NCBI GenBank assembly: GCA_900767835.1
Contig: CAAGAO010000028.1
Span: forward strand, 14,907-78,906
DNA length: 64,000 bases
Origin: Clostridia bacterium
GTDB taxonomy: Bacteria; Bacillota; Clostridia; Christensenellales; UBA1242
Reading direction: 5' to 3'
The notes under the pieces are model-generated. The model saw only the letters and a list, made by a program, of their open reading frames with translations, had not been told where the DNA came from and ran no database searches. A program made the position numbers and the translations under genes. Of the stretch, positions 49,288 through 58,305 are shown piece by piece (the first letter of the stretch is position 1; each line of letters starts with the position of its first letter).

Positions 49288-50331
49288 TTATTTTAAGAAA
49301 CAATTAACTATTTTATTTTTCATCAAATTACATTTGTATATTTTGTAAAAATAGATAATTCCAAAAGCTCCAATTAGTGGATATAAATATTCCACAATCT
49401 TTCCAAAATTTAACAAACTTAAAAGTATAATCAGCACTAACATTAAAATGGTGTTGTTATACTTTTTTTCTCCTTTAAAATACTCTTTTAAAGATGCCAA
49501 GCAAGTCGCGTGGGTAGTGATAATTGAACCAAAAAGTATGATTGCAAAAATTATACTAAAGATTGGATTTACTGCAATAGCAACTTCAGCAAAAGGCATT
49601 TGGTTATAAGCAAGTTTGGGATTAAACATAAAGCATAAAATACCTAAAGTAATTAAAATACATAAAATCAAAGATGTTAAAAAGCATATTAAATGTCGTT
49701 GCTTATTATTTAAATCTTTTCCAAGTTTTATAATAATAAATGAACTAAAAAATGTATTTTGAGATGCATAGACAATTGTAAGTAGTGGTAAGGGTAGTAT
49801 GTTTGTTATTCCAAAATTAGTTGAAATAGTGCCAGAGTTAAATGAACAAACTACGTTTAATAACAGGCAAAGAATAATTAAAGGAACTACTAAAAATGAC
49901 AGCACTTTAAAACTATTGAAAGATGTTTTTATTAGGACTACAGTAATTATCAACGCAATTATAAAGTATATAAATTTATACCCGCTAGGCAAATATGTTG
50001 AAAATAATGCAACAAGTCCAGAAAACATAGCACTTGTATGAATTAAAAATGTTAAAAATAGTCCAACATCAAAAGCATTGAAATTCAAGCCAAATATTTT
50101 TTTAGTTTTACACAAATACTTGTTGCTATGTTTCAAATCAAAATTGTTACAGTTTTGTCCAAAATTTAAGTAGTTATATAAAAAGAAATAAATGCAGACA
50201 AATAACGGTATCACAAAAATCAAAGAACAAATACCATATTTTGCAAAGTATTCAAAAATCTCTTTGCCAGAAGCAAACCCAGCACCAATTATTGCACCAA
50301 TAATAACAAATGTTGTTTTTAATACTATCAT
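49288..50331 (-). CDS. YkvI-like polytopic membrane transporter
   Basis: A 347-residue protein with about ten membrane helices. The start MIVLKTTFVIIGAIIGAGFASGKEIFEYFAKYG is a hallmark of the YkvI group, distant relatives of LeuT-fold transporters; AIIGAGFASG is the unwound-helix motif of that fold. The second half has FFSSFIIIKLGKDLN and a repeated helix pattern. The substrate is unknown. No clear ribosome site precedes the ATG. It is convergent with the ABC permease and divergent from the PAP2 gene. Confidence 0.75.
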   Translation of the reverse strand: MIVLKTTFVIIGAIIGAGFASGKEIFEYFAKYGICSLIFVIPLFVCIYFFLYNYLNFGQNCNNFDLKHSNKYLCKTKKIFGLNFNAFDVGLFLTFLIHTSAMFSGLVALFSTYLPSGYKFIYFIIALIITVVLIKTSFNSFKVLSFLVVPLIILCLLLNVVCSFNSGTISTNFGITNILPLPLLTIVYASQNTFFSSFIIIKLGKDLNNKQRHLICFLTSLILCILITLGILCFMFNPKLAYNQMPFAEVAIAVNPIFSIIFAIILFGSIITTHATCLASLKEYFKGEKKYNNTILMLVLIILLSLLNFGKIVEYLYPLIGAFGIIYFYKIYKCNLMKNKIVNCFLK

Positions 50332-50478
50332 AAAGTATAACTATGCTAAATGTGAGAAATAAATGATTTGTTGCTTTGGTAAAGTTTGAATTTTATGTAA
50401 ATTAAATGATATGTCTTTCTCTTTTGCAAAAGTATGATATTTTCAAGAAAAACCAACTATGAATTGTGTTGAAATTAT

Positions 50479-50507
50479 TTGATTTTTTCTACAAAAATAG
50501 ACATAAT
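50479..50507 (+). promoter_or_regulatory. Leaderless-type promoter of the PAP2 gene
   Basis: TTGATT (50479-50484), a 17-base spacer and CATAAT (50502-50507), then 6 bases to the ATG at 50514. Confidence 0.6.
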
Positions 50508-50513
50508 ATCAAT

Positions 50514-51074
50514 ATGGAAGAAAAAATAATTTTATGGTTGCAGTCGCACTCTCATAAATTTTTAGACGTGTTTATGCAAGGCGAATCTTATCTTGCCAGT
50601 TGGATAGGTGCTGTTTGTATGTTTTTAATAATCATATTTTTTGTAAACAAAAAATTTGGTCTGTATTTTGGTGCTGGTTTTCTGATAAGTATAGGTGTTA
50701 ATTTTGCTATCAAGGAGATTGTTGCGCGACCAAGACCATATGTGGCAAATCCAGAAATAGTAAACAAACTAACCACCATAGGAAAAAGTTTTCCAAGTGG
50801 GCATAGTGTAAGTGTTATTTTTATGGTTATTACATTATTATATTTATTTCATTTTTTGTATAAACAAGGCCGACTTAAAATTTACAAAAAACTTTGGTTT
50901 AGAATTTTGTGCTACACTTTAGGCATTGTTTTTGTTGTCTTGACCGCAATTTCTAGAATGTATTTGGGACAACATTATTTAAGTGACATTATAGCAGGAT
51001 TAACACTTGGTTCACTTGGCTTTGTTATAACTTGGCTTGTAATTCGTAAAAAACTTGTCAATAATCAGAAATAG
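50514..51074 (+). CDS. PAP2-family membrane phosphatase
   Basis: A 186-residue integral membrane phosphatase, probably acting on undecaprenyl pyrophosphate or other lipid phosphates. The three PAP2 motifs are complete: KEIVARPRPY, PSGHS and SRMYLGQHYLSD, with five to six membrane helices around them. The ATG at 50514 is chosen because it sits at the expected transcript start and the protein then begins MEEKIILWLQSHSHKFLD, as usual for the family; the TTG 16 codons upstream lies in the promoter. No Shine-Dalgarno site. Monocistronic. Confidence 0.88.
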   Translation: MEEKIILWLQSHSHKFLDVFMQGESYLASWIGAVCMFLIIIFFVNKKFGLYFGAGFLISIGVNFAIKEIVARPRPYVANPEIVNKLTTIGKSFPSGHSVSVIFMVITLLYLFHFLYKQGRLKIYKKLWFRILCYTLGIVFVVLTAISRMYLGQHYLSDIIAGLTLGSLGFVITWLVIRKKLVNNQK

Positions 51075-51280
51075 TGGTACAATAATATGCAAATACAATT
51101 TTAAAGTACTAAATTAAAAATGTTTGTATATTTAAATATTTCTTAACATTTTTAATTATAAAAAAATATATTTAAAATTGTTTAATATTTCGTAAAATAA
51201 TTGCAAAATTATTTAAAAAATATAAAAAATTAAAATTAATTAAAAAATATTAGTAAAAGCAAAAAAAAGAAGATTAAAAT

Positions 51281-51724
51281 ATGGAAATTAAAGTTACATC
51301 AAATAGTGAAGAAGTCACAAAACAAATAGCAAAAAAATATGCACAAAGTATAAAAAGTCCCTGCGTAATATCTTTAGTTGGCGACCTTGGTGCTGGCAAA
51401 ACAACTTTTACAAAAGGCTTTGCCGAAGGTCTTGGAATTACTGATACAATCACCAGTCCAACATTTACCATAATGAATGAATATCAAGGCTTAAAGTATC
51501 CGTTATATCATTTTGATATGTATAGATTATCTAGCAAAGAAGAGGCAATAAATTGTGGATTTGAAGAGTATTTTGACCTTACAAAATTAAAAGGTATTGT
51601 CGTTGTTGAATGGGCAGAAAATGTGGAAGGACTTTTGCCAACTTTACATATTGAAATTAAGTTCAAAAAAATTGATGAAACAACAAGAGAAATCTCCATA
51701 GGAGTTAAAGGTTGGGTTAAATAA
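51281..51724 (+). CDS. tsaE: tRNA t6A synthesis ATPase TsaE
   Basis: TsaE drives cycling of the TsaBD complex that makes N6-threonylcarbamoyladenosine at A37 of ANN-decoding tRNAs. The 147-residue protein has Walker A GDLGAGKTTFTKGF (about residues 35-48), the conserved SPTFTIMNEY with its switch Thr, HFDMYRL and the VVEWAEN motif. A weak AGAAG precedes the ATG. The stop overlaps the tsaB start (TAATG), and the order tsaE-tsaB-rimI is standard. Confidence 0.95.
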   Translation: MEIKVTSNSEEVTKQIAKKYAQSIKSPCVISLVGDLGAGKTTFTKGFAEGLGITDTITSPTFTIMNEYQGLKYPLYHFDMYRLSSKEEAINCGFEEYFDLTKLKGIVVVEWAENVEGLLPTLHIEIKFKKIDETTREISIGVKGWVK

Positions 51725-52368
51725 TGAAAGTATTGTGCTTAAATACAGCATTTAACGAAACATATGTATCAGCAAAAAACGATGAAAAACTTGCGGAAAA
51801 AACTATGGATAGTTCTCTTAAACAATCTGAAAATGTTTTGGGCGCAGTTGATGAATGCTTAACAAAAACAAATATGCAAATTAAAGATTTAGATGTTATA
51901 TCTTGCGTAATAGGTCCAGGCTCATTTACTGGTATAAGAATTGGTGCAAGTCTAGTTAAAGGTTTTTGTGCCCCTTTTCTAAACATAAAAAAAATACAAA
52001 TAAACTCACTCGATTTACTCGCTTATACTTATGCTAAATTAAATAAACCAACACAAGATTTTTATGTGGTGTTAAATGGCTTAAGTGGAAATATATTCAC
52101 TTGTAAATATGATAAAAACGCACAAGAACTAATAAAACCTCAATTAATGTTTGGTGATGAAATTTCAACATTAAAAGGAATAATTGTAGGTTTAAGACAA
52201 GAAGAGTATAGCATTTGTAATCAGTTGGTTGATTTCAATACAAATGACCTACTTGAATTTACAATACAAAAAATAGTAAATAGTGAGTACTCAACAGATT
52301 TTACTCCTCTATATTTAAGGAAATCTCAAGCAGAAGCGGAGTTGTTAAAGAAAAATGGAAATTGTTAA
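51724..52368 (+). CDS. tsaB: tRNA t6A synthesis protein TsaB
   Basis: A 214-residue TsaB, the inactive ASKHA-fold partner of TsaD. The N-terminus MKVLCLNTAFNETYVSA has the degenerate phosphate loop usual for TsaB. The signature ISCVIGPGSFTGIRIGASLVKG (about residues 58-79) is the TsaB/TsaD interface motif. Coupled to tsaE upstream and overlapping rimI downstream by 14 bases. TsaD itself is not in the window. Confidence 0.93.
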   Translation: MKVLCLNTAFNETYVSAKNDEKLAEKTMDSSLKQSENVLGAVDECLTKTNMQIKDLDVISCVIGPGSFTGIRIGASLVKGFCAPFLNIKKIQINSLDLLAYTYAKLNKPTQDFYVVLNGLSGNIFTCKYDKNAQELIKPQLMFGDEISTLKGIIVGLRQEEYSICNQLVDFNTNDLLEFTIQKIVNSEYSTDFTPLYLRKSQAEAELLKKNGNC

Positions 52369-52783
52369 ACTAAATTTAACGCATATAGATAAAATTGAAA
52401 ATTTGTTAAAAGAACAATTTCATAGTGAAGCATGGAACAAAGAGCAAATATTAAGTTCTTTAAAATCAAAGAGTACACACTTTTATGGTATTTTTGATGG
52501 GGAAAAACTTATATGCGTTGCAAGTATTTTAGTAACACTAGATGATATAAATTTGTTAGATATTGCAACATCGGAAGGATACAAACGCAAAGGCTATGCA
52601 AAACACCTTTTGACATATTTAATAACATTAAAAAAGGAAGAACAAACTTTTACCTTGGAGGTAAAATCAAAAAATATTCCGGCAATTAATTTATATAAAC
52701 AACTTGGTTTTCAAACTTTTCATATACGCAAAAGGTATTATAAAGATGGTGATGATGCGTTGTGTGAAAAATTGCCACTCTAA
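52355..52783 (+). CDS. rimI: Ribosomal-protein-alanine acetyltransferase RimI-like
   Basis: A 142-residue GNAT acetyltransferase. The acetyl-CoA loop reads SEGYKRKGYAKHLL (R/Q-x-x-G-x-G/A pattern), followed by LEVKSKNIPAINLYKQLGF and the typical C-terminal HIRKRYYKDGDDAL, the RimI hallmark for N-terminal acetylation of S18. It overlaps tsaB by 14 bases. It could act on other protein N-termini as well, since RimI is broad in many bacteria. Confidence 0.9.
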   Translation: MEIVKLNLTHIDKIENLLKEQFHSEAWNKEQILSSLKSKSTHFYGIFDGEKLICVASILVTLDDINLLDIATSEGYKRKGYAKHLLTYLITLKKEEQTFTLEVKSKNIPAINLYKQLGFQTFHIRKRYYKDGDDALCEKLPL

Positions 52784-52787
52784 AGGG

Positions 52788-52820
52788 TGCGTTATTCGGG
52801 ACTTTGTCCAAAATAACGCA
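52788..52820 (+). terminator. Nested hairpin after rimI
   Basis: TGCGTTATT pairs with AATAACGCA, and inside it GGAC pairs with GTCC. It starts 5 bases after the rimI stop. No T tract follows at once; T residues begin about 14 bases later. Confidence 0.5.
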
Positions 52821-52837
52821 TTGACGAGTGTGATTTT

Positions 52838-52867
52838 TTTACCATTTTTATAATAAAATCATATAAT
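52838..52867 (+). promoter_or_regulatory. Possible leaderless-type promoter
   Basis: TTTACC (52838-52843), an 18-base spacer and TATAAT (52862-52867), then 5 bases to the GTG start at 52873. The -35 box is weak. Confidence 0.4.
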
Positions 52868-52872
52868 AAAAT

Positions 52873-53586
52873 GTGATAATAAATTTTAAAACAAGTAATG
52901 TTAATTATGAAATGGTAGGCTCAGGGAAATGCGAGTTGGTGTTCTTACATGGTTGGGGTGGAAGTACAGATAGTTTTAAATTTATATGTAGATATTTAAA
53001 ATGTGATTATAAAGCACTTTTTATAGATTTCCCGCCATTTGGTAAAAGTACAGAAATGAAAATTCCTTGGACATTATTTGATTATGCAGAACTAGTTATT
53101 GAGATTATGAAAAAGGAAAAAATAGAGAAACCAATCATTATTGGACATTCGTTTGGTGGGAGAGTTGCAAGTGTATTGTCTGCTGGCGGTTATGCAAAAA
53201 AATTAATACTTGTAGACAGTGCAGGACTTAAACCAAAAAGGACATTAAAATACCATTTTAAAAATTTAAACAATAAAATAAGGACAAAATTAGGCAAAAA
53301 AACTAAAGGCTCGGCTGATTATGAAAAATTATGCCCTATAATGAAAAAAACATTTGTAAATATCGTTAACACTTTTTTAGAAAAATATGTTATAAATATA
53401 ATAGTACCTACAATAATATTTTGGGGACAAAAAGATAAAGAAACGCCACTTTATATGGCAAAACGTTTCAAAAACCTTATAAAAAATAGCGAACTGGTGG
53501 TAATTAAAAATGCAGGTCATTTTGCCTACTTGCAAGATTTAACCACTTTTGTGAATGTTGTTAATTTTTTTATTTCTCAAAATTAA
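52873..53586 (+). CDS. Alpha/beta hydrolase
   Basis: A 237-residue alpha/beta hydrolase with a complete catalytic triad: Ser in GHSFGGR (about residue 97), Asp in WGQKDKETP and His in NAGHFAY; the oxyanion stretch is LHGWGGS. It starts with GTG at 52873, since the ATG two bases earlier is followed at once by a stop. No ribosome site is visible. Only 28 bases separate it from the Mur ligase gene, suggesting a shared transcript and possibly a role in cell-wall chemistry. The substrate cannot be inferred. Confidence 0.82.
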   Translation: MIINFKTSNVNYEMVGSGKCELVFLHGWGGSTDSFKFICRYLKCDYKALFIDFPPFGKSTEMKIPWTLFDYAELVIEIMKKEKIEKPIIIGHSFGGRVASVLSAGGYAKKLILVDSAGLKPKRTLKYHFKNLNNKIRTKLGKKTKGSADYEKLCPIMKKTFVNIVNTFLEKYVINIIVPTIIFWGQKDKETPLYMAKRFKNLIKNSELVVIKNAGHFAYLQDLTTFVNVVNFFISQN

Positions 53587-53614
53587 ATTGTAAGTAATTA
53601 GTAAAAGGTAATAT

Positions 53615-55240
53615 ATGGAATTTTTTAATCTATCAAATCCTAACTTTTATATAGCCATTGCTATTGCAATAGTAAATGGTGCTTTATTGTGCTTTGTTGC
53701 TGGCAAACCTTTACAGATGTTGCAACTTTCTGGTTATAAGTTGTCAGGTTACAATGCTTGGCTTAAAGATACAAAAATAAAATATAACAGTAGACTCACA
53801 ATGTTATCATTTTTGTCGTTAATTTCAGTACTGGTAACAAATGCCCTATTAGATGGCTTTTGTGATGGTTATATATCGTATTTAGGTTTAATATTTTATA
53901 TTTATTTTTCAATTATATTTATTATCAATATAACAAAAATGCCTCAAAAAACACCACTCAAACAAACTAGAAGAATGAATCGTTTAATTGCTACAACATT
54001 TATTCTTATTGCAAGCATAACTTTTATATTAATTGCATTATCAACAGAATATTTACATTTTTTAAGATATGGAATAGTTGTAATCACTCCTATGTTTCTA
54101 ATAGTTATAATACCTTTAGCACACTTTATTATTTACCCACTTGAAAGTTATATTCGTAACAAATATATTAAAAAAGCACGCAAAAAACTAGGGAAAATGC
54201 CAAATTTAATAAAAATAGGTATTACTGGTAGTTATGGAAAAACAACCACAAAGCATATTTTAAATGTAATACTTTCAAAAAAATATTCTGTTTGTATGAC
54301 ACCGCATAGTTTTAATACGCCAATGGGACTTACAAAAGTAGTTTTAAAATATTTAAAAAAAGATAATCAAATTTTGATTGCCGAAATGGGAGCAAGAAAT
54401 GTTGGAGATATTAAATATTTGTGCGATTTAATTCACCCTAAACATGCAATAATCACTGCCGTTGCAAGTCAACATCTTGCAACATTTGGCAGTATAGAAA
54501 ATGTGGCAAAAACTAAAAATGAATTGGCTGAGGCAATAACTGATGGTTATATTGTGTTCAATGCAAACAGTGAAGGCTCTTTTAAACTTTATGAAAAATG
54601 TAATAAAGATAAATATCTTTCAGCAGTGGAAAACGACACCGCATATTGTAATATTAAAAATATAAAATTGTCATCTAGTGGTAGTCAATTTACACTTTGT
54701 ATTGATGGCAATGAAATTGATTGCGATAGCAAACTGATAGGTAAACAATTTTTAGAAGATATAGCACTTGCAAGTGCAATGGCTTACAAGCTAGATGTAA
54801 GTTTACAAGATATAAAATCTGCAATAGAAGAATTAAAGCCAATGGCTCATCGTATGGAAATTGTAAACAATAACGGACTTACAATTATTGACAACTCATA
54901 TAATAGTTCAGTAGAAAGCAGTAAAGCATCACTTGAAACTCTGTCGCTTTTTGATGGTAATAAAATTATAGTTACTCCAGGTATAGTTGAAATGGGGGTA
55001 AAAGAAAGGGAAGTGAATGTTCAATTTGGCGAAAATATAGCCAAGGTGTGCAATAAGGTTATAATTGTAAATAAGGTTAATTTGGAATCTATAAAACAAG
55101 GCTTGCTTCAAGCGGGCTTTAATGAAGAAGATATTTTAGAAGCCGAAAATTTAAAGCAAGCAAGCACACTTTTACCAAATTTGACTAAAGCGGGAGATGT
55201 GGTTTTGTTTGAGAATGATTTGCCGGATAATTACACGTAG
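53615..55240 (+). CDS. Membrane-anchored MurF-type Mur ligase
   Basis: A 541-residue protein. The first 190 residues hold about four to five membrane helices (about 10-30, 65-85, 95-112, 128-147, 152-172). A Mur ligase body follows, with the ATP loop GITGSYGKTTTKHIL near residue 200, the conserved EMGARNVGDIKYLC and the C-terminal-domain entry HRMEIVNNNGLTIIDNSYNSS split around residue 420. MurF adds D-Ala-D-Ala to the UDP-MurNAc tripeptide. Membrane-tethered MurF-like proteins occur in several Clostridia, but standard MurF is soluble. The end, LFENDLPDNYT, is normal for this group. A hairpin starts at the stop codon. Confidence 0.82.
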   Translation: MEFFNLSNPNFYIAIAIAIVNGALLCFVAGKPLQMLQLSGYKLSGYNAWLKDTKIKYNSRLTMLSFLSLISVLVTNALLDGFCDGYISYLGLIFYIYFSIIFIINITKMPQKTPLKQTRRMNRLIATTFILIASITFILIALSTEYLHFLRYGIVVITPMFLIVIIPLAHFIIYPLESYIRNKYIKKARKKLGKMPNLIKIGITGSYGKTTTKHILNVILSKKYSVCMTPHSFNTPMGLTKVVLKYLKKDNQILIAEMGARNVGDIKYLCDLIHPKHAIITAVASQHLATFGSIENVAKTKNELAEAITDGYIVFNANSEGSFKLYEKCNKDKYLSAVENDTAYCNIKNIKLSSSGSQFTLCIDGNEIDCDSKLIGKQFLEDIALASAMAYKLDVSLQDIKSAIEELKPMAHRMEIVNNNGLTIIDNSYNSSVESSKASLETLSLFDGNKIIVTPGIVEMGVKEREVNVQFGENIAKVCNKVIIVNKVNLESIKQGLLQAGFNEEDILEAENLKQASTLLPNLTKAGDVVLFENDLPDNYT

Positions 55241-55308
55241 AAAAATTGTTACCCTTACGGAACTCATTTTGCTAACGCAAAATTTAGTTTTAACGGGCAC
55301 AATTTTTC
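55240..55308 (+). terminator. Nested hairpin after the Mur ligase gene
   Basis: Outer stem GAAAAATTGT (55240-55249) / ACAATTTTTC (55299-55308), with an inner ATTTTGC/GCAAAAT hairpin (55266-55283) almost identical to the first hairpin of the cloverleaf element at 13749. It begins at the last base of the stop codon. Confidence 0.6.
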
Positions 55309-55696
55309 TTTCTACCGACCAAACGCACTCACTCATTGCATTCGTTCGTGGTCGGTACTCTCTTGCGAAGTCTATTCGCTGGAGCAATAAGATTTATTTA
55401 TATGTGCTACCTATTTTGTGCAAACTCTCTCACGAAGTAAATAGGTTTAGTATATAATTTTGCTCGTTCGTGGTTGGTACTCTCTTATAGAAGAAAACTG
55501 CGAAGAAAATTGTTTTATTATATATACTTTATATTTTGTTTGTTATTGAAGTGCGAACTGTGTTATTGAGGTTAATTTTTCTAAACCTTAAAACAATAAA
55601 AAAACTTGAGTTTTTCTTTTGCTTTTGGAATTAACTTTATATTTTTTATCAAATAACTCTTGCAATAATTTTAGGTGTAATATATAATTATTATAT
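55309..55696 (+). other. Hairpin- and repeat-rich gene-free stretch
   Basis: It contains a stem TACCGACCA (55313-55321) / TGGTCGGTA (55349-55357) with inner AACG/CGTT, and a second hairpin ACCTATTT/AAATAGGT (about 55408-55445). CGTTCGTGGTCGGTACTCTC (55343 on) recurs as CGTTCGTGGTTGGTACTCTC (about 55465 on). The ORFs crossing it have no ribosome site. Its right end holds the promoter of the next gene. Confidence 0.45.
55660..55688 (+). promoter_or_regulatory. Leaderless-type promoter
   Basis: TTGCAA (55660-55665), a 17-base spacer and TATAAT (55683-55688), then 8 bases to the ATG at 55697, with no Shine-Dalgarno site. Confidence 0.65.
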
Positions 55697-56800
55697 ATGG
55701 AAAACGAGTATCTTATTTTAATTCATAATTTAGGTGCTGGCTCAAATGGCTTTTTGGGCGAGTTTAACAATGCAAATAAATATGAAATTAAAAGCGATAT
55801 TAAAGATTTATTAAAAAAAACGAACAAGTTAATAACTGAATATAAAACGGACAGAATTACAGCAGTGGCAACAGTTGGTTCTTATACTTTTAATTTTGTG
55901 GTGTATGTACAACTTGGAGAACAAAATAAAAAAAGATTAACTTTATTTTTCGTTGAAAATGGTAAAATTTTAGACGAAAACAAAGAATACTTAACATTAA
56001 TATCTTCTGTTATAATAGATGGCAATGTAAATATTATTCAAACATTAAAGAAAGAATTTAATATGTATATCCAAGATGAAAGTGCTGGTATTGATATGTC
56101 AAATGCAAACCTTATTGCACTTGCAGACCATAAGGATAGTATTATTGCACATTCTAAATTTTTACAGAAAGAATTAATAAAAATTGACAAAGCATATGTT
56201 TTAAAAACTTTAGCACTCATTAAGGCAAGTAGTAAATTTGGAACTCAATTTTTGTTGCAATTCAAAAGTTTTGTAAAAGCACAAAATTTAGATAAATCTA
56301 AAGATTCATATTGGTCATCTTTAAAGAAAATTTTAGACAAAATGCTAAATGATAATTCAAAAGTTTTTGACGGAAAATTAAAGCAACATTTAGATGATTT
56401 GCAAGCAGGGTATATTCATTTGGTTAAAAATATGAAAGAAGCAGTGATAGTTGAAACTGCTAAAGCAAAGAAAAAAGTAGAAGAAAAAAAGAAACAAAAA
56501 CCTAAAAAGAAAAAGCCCGATGCAAAAAAAAATAGTGGTAAAGCGAGTTCTTCAAATGGTGCGAAAACATCAACTAGTGGGGTTGATTTTGGTCCGCAAA
56601 CTTTCACTTTTGGTAATGTAAAACCTAAAATAAATAAACAATATTCGGATACATATTTAAAACAGTCGGTTGGTTTTTATGGAATATTGACAAATATATA
56701 CGGAAATCAAAAAGGTAGGCATATTTTAGAAGAAACAAAAAGGGAAAATCAGTTTTCAAAAAATATAAAAACAAAACAAGACCAAGGTCGAGACATGTAG
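55697..56800 (+). CDS. Hypothetical protein with Lys-rich linker
   Basis: A 367-residue soluble protein in three parts. Residues 1-115 are a compact alpha/beta region (NEYLILIHNLGAGSNGFLG, ITAVATVGSYTFNFVVYVQL). Residues 115-250 are helical. A Lys/Ser-rich, disordered linker follows (EEKKKQKPKKKKPDAKK, about 258-275), then a conserved-looking C-terminal segment (DFGPQTFTFGNVKPKI, SVGFYGILTNIYG). No signal peptide or known motif is found. The basic linker could bind RNA, DNA or anionic surfaces. It has a leaderless-type promoter and is convergent with dinB, sharing the element at 56878. Confidence 0.62.
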   Translation: MENEYLILIHNLGAGSNGFLGEFNNANKYEIKSDIKDLLKKTNKLITEYKTDRITAVATVGSYTFNFVVYVQLGEQNKKRLTLFFVENGKILDENKEYLTLISSVIIDGNVNIIQTLKKEFNMYIQDESAGIDMSNANLIALADHKDSIIAHSKFLQKELIKIDKAYVLKTLALIKASSKFGTQFLLQFKSFVKAQNLDKSKDSYWSSLKKILDKMLNDNSKVFDGKLKQHLDDLQAGYIHLVKNMKEAVIVETAKAKKKVEEKKKQKPKKKKPDAKKNSGKASSSNGAKTSTSGVDFGPQTFTFGNVKPKINKQYSDTYLKQSVGFYGILTNIYGNQKGRHILEETKRENQFSKNIKTKQDQGRDM

Positions 56801-56877
56801 TAGTTTCTTACGAGAAGCGACAAACCAAGCGACAATGTGAAACATTGGCATTTGAGTTTTCGTGACAAAGCCTAAAA

Positions 56878-56958
56878 AACTATAAGGAGAGCAAAATTAA
56901 TTTTGCGAGTGCGCTAGCACAAATTTTGAACATGTTTCAAAATTTACTTCCTATAGTT
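56878..56958 (-). terminator. Cloverleaf-like terminator, element 3 (dinB)
   Basis: On the minus strand it begins at the dinB stop. The outer stem AACTATAGGA / TCCTTATAGTT (one bulge; 56958-56949 and 56888-56878) is followed by T6. It encloses three hairpins: AAATTTTGAA/TTCAAAATTT (56921-56945), GTGC/GCAC (56909-56920) and the perfect palindrome GCAAAATTAATTTTGC (56891-56906). Same fold as elements 1 and 2; it shares GGAAGTAAA and AGTTTTTT with element 2. Confidence 0.75.
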
Positions 56959-58160
56959 CATAACTCAACTTTTTCTAAATTTAAATGTAAATTGTTTATG
57001 GTGCTTGCTGGCATTATGGACGAGTAACCATATTTATGTCTTATTTCATCTATTGTGGTGTTTAAGGCATAATTTTTTATTTCATTTGAGAACATACAAA
57101 GTTGTGTTTTGTTTGCTTCACTTAAATTAAAAGTACAAACCCTAATTGCTCTAACTGCCGTATTATATTTCCAAAAACTATCAGTCATTTTCATAACAGC
57201 GGTAACTAAATCGCTAGCATAAGATGTACAGAATGGTAGGCGAGAGCTATCACCAAAACATTTGAACTCGGCGGTTTTTAATGTTACTGCTACATTATAG
57301 GCACTAAAACCTTTTTCGCGTAGTCTAGTAGAAACCTCGTCACATAAAGCACCGACAACGGCTTTAATTTCTTGTCTAGAATATATATCTTTTATGGTGG
57401 TTGTGCCGTTGCCGATGCTTTTAGGGGCGGTGTAATCATCACATTTTTTTACTATTTCAAAGTCATTTCCCAAAAGTTTTTGTTTTAAATTTAAACCAAT
57501 TACTCCAAATTTCTTTTTTAAGATAGTATCAGGCAAAGTAATTACATCACCAAGTTTTGTTATGCCAAGTTTATTAAATCTTGTTTTTAAATGTTTACCA
57601 ATACCAATAACGGAATCAATAGGCAATGGATATATTATTTTTTTAAAATTATCGTAGTATATAACAGTTACCGCGTCAGGTTTTTTTAGGTCAGAACCAA
57701 GTTTTGCAAATAGTTTGCCAAAACTTACACCAACCGAAATGGTAATTCCTAAGGTTGATTTGACTTCTTCACGAATCTTATTTGCCAAAAATTCTTTACT
57801 TCCAAAAAATTTTAAAGAATCGGTCACATCAAGCCAACATTCATCAATGCCAAAACTTTCAACCCTATCAGTATATTTTTCATAAATAGCCCTAAGTTTT
57901 TTTGAATATTCTTCATAAAGTTTATAGTGTGGACTAAGACAAATAAGGTTTGGACATTTTAATTTTGCTTGCCAAATTGCTTCGCCAGTTAAAACACCAA
58001 ATTTTTTTGCAACTTCATTTTTGGTTAAAATTATACCAGTACGCGTTTCTGGATTTCCAGAAACTGCAACAGGCTTACCTTTAAGATTTTTATCTTGTGC
58101 AATTTCCACCGAAGCAAAAAAACTATTTGCATCACAATGAAATATAACCCGCTCTTTCAT
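56958..58160 (-). CDS. dinB: DNA polymerase IV (Y family)
   Basis: An error-prone translesion polymerase. The 400-residue protein starts with FHCDANSFFASVE, the catalytic Asp and steric-gate region. VESFGIDECWLDVTDS carries the other two metal ligands (Asp-Glu). VGVSFGKLFAKLGSDLKKP and the little-finger domain follow. TQLCMFSN, about 40 residues from the end, resembles a QLxLF beta-clamp-binding motif. The start at 58160 is set by AGGAAGG 9 bases upstream; the frame extends 12 codons further without a site. Convergent with the 55697 gene. Confidence 0.95.
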   Translation of the reverse strand: MKERVIFHCDANSFFASVEIAQDKNLKGKPVAVSGNPETRTGIILTKNEVAKKFGVLTGEAIWQAKLKCPNLICLSPHYKLYEEYSKKLRAIYEKYTDRVESFGIDECWLDVTDSLKFFGSKEFLANKIREEVKSTLGITISVGVSFGKLFAKLGSDLKKPDAVTVIYYDNFKKIIYPLPIDSVIGIGKHLKTRFNKLGITKLGDVITLPDTILKKKFGVIGLNLKQKLLGNDFEIVKKCDDYTAPKSIGNGTTTIKDIYSRQEIKAVVGALCDEVSTRLREKGFSAYNVAVTLKTAEFKCFGDSSRLPFCTSYASDLVTAVMKMTDSFWKYNTAVRAIRVCTFNLSEANKTQLCMFSNEIKNYALNTTIDEIRHKYGYSSIMPASTINNLHLNLEKVEL

Positions 58161-58305
58161 TTGCCAAAACCTTCCTTTTTGTAGTAAAATACTCATGGTT
58201 TAATTTAAAACAACCACAAACGCCAAACATAAACATTTGTTCTATTTAATATTTTAATCATTAAATATGACAAATAAAGGCAGTTAAAAAATATAGGAGA
58301 GTATT

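Noticed and set aside
50332..50400. Leaderless promoter for the YkvI-like gene
   Set aside because: CATAGT lies 8 bases before the ATG on the minus strand, but no acceptable -35 box is found 16-18 bases upstream.
55197..55457. 86-codon ORF after the Mur ligase gene
   Set aside because: It starts inside the Mur ligase gene in another frame, lacks a ribosome site and crosses two large hairpins.
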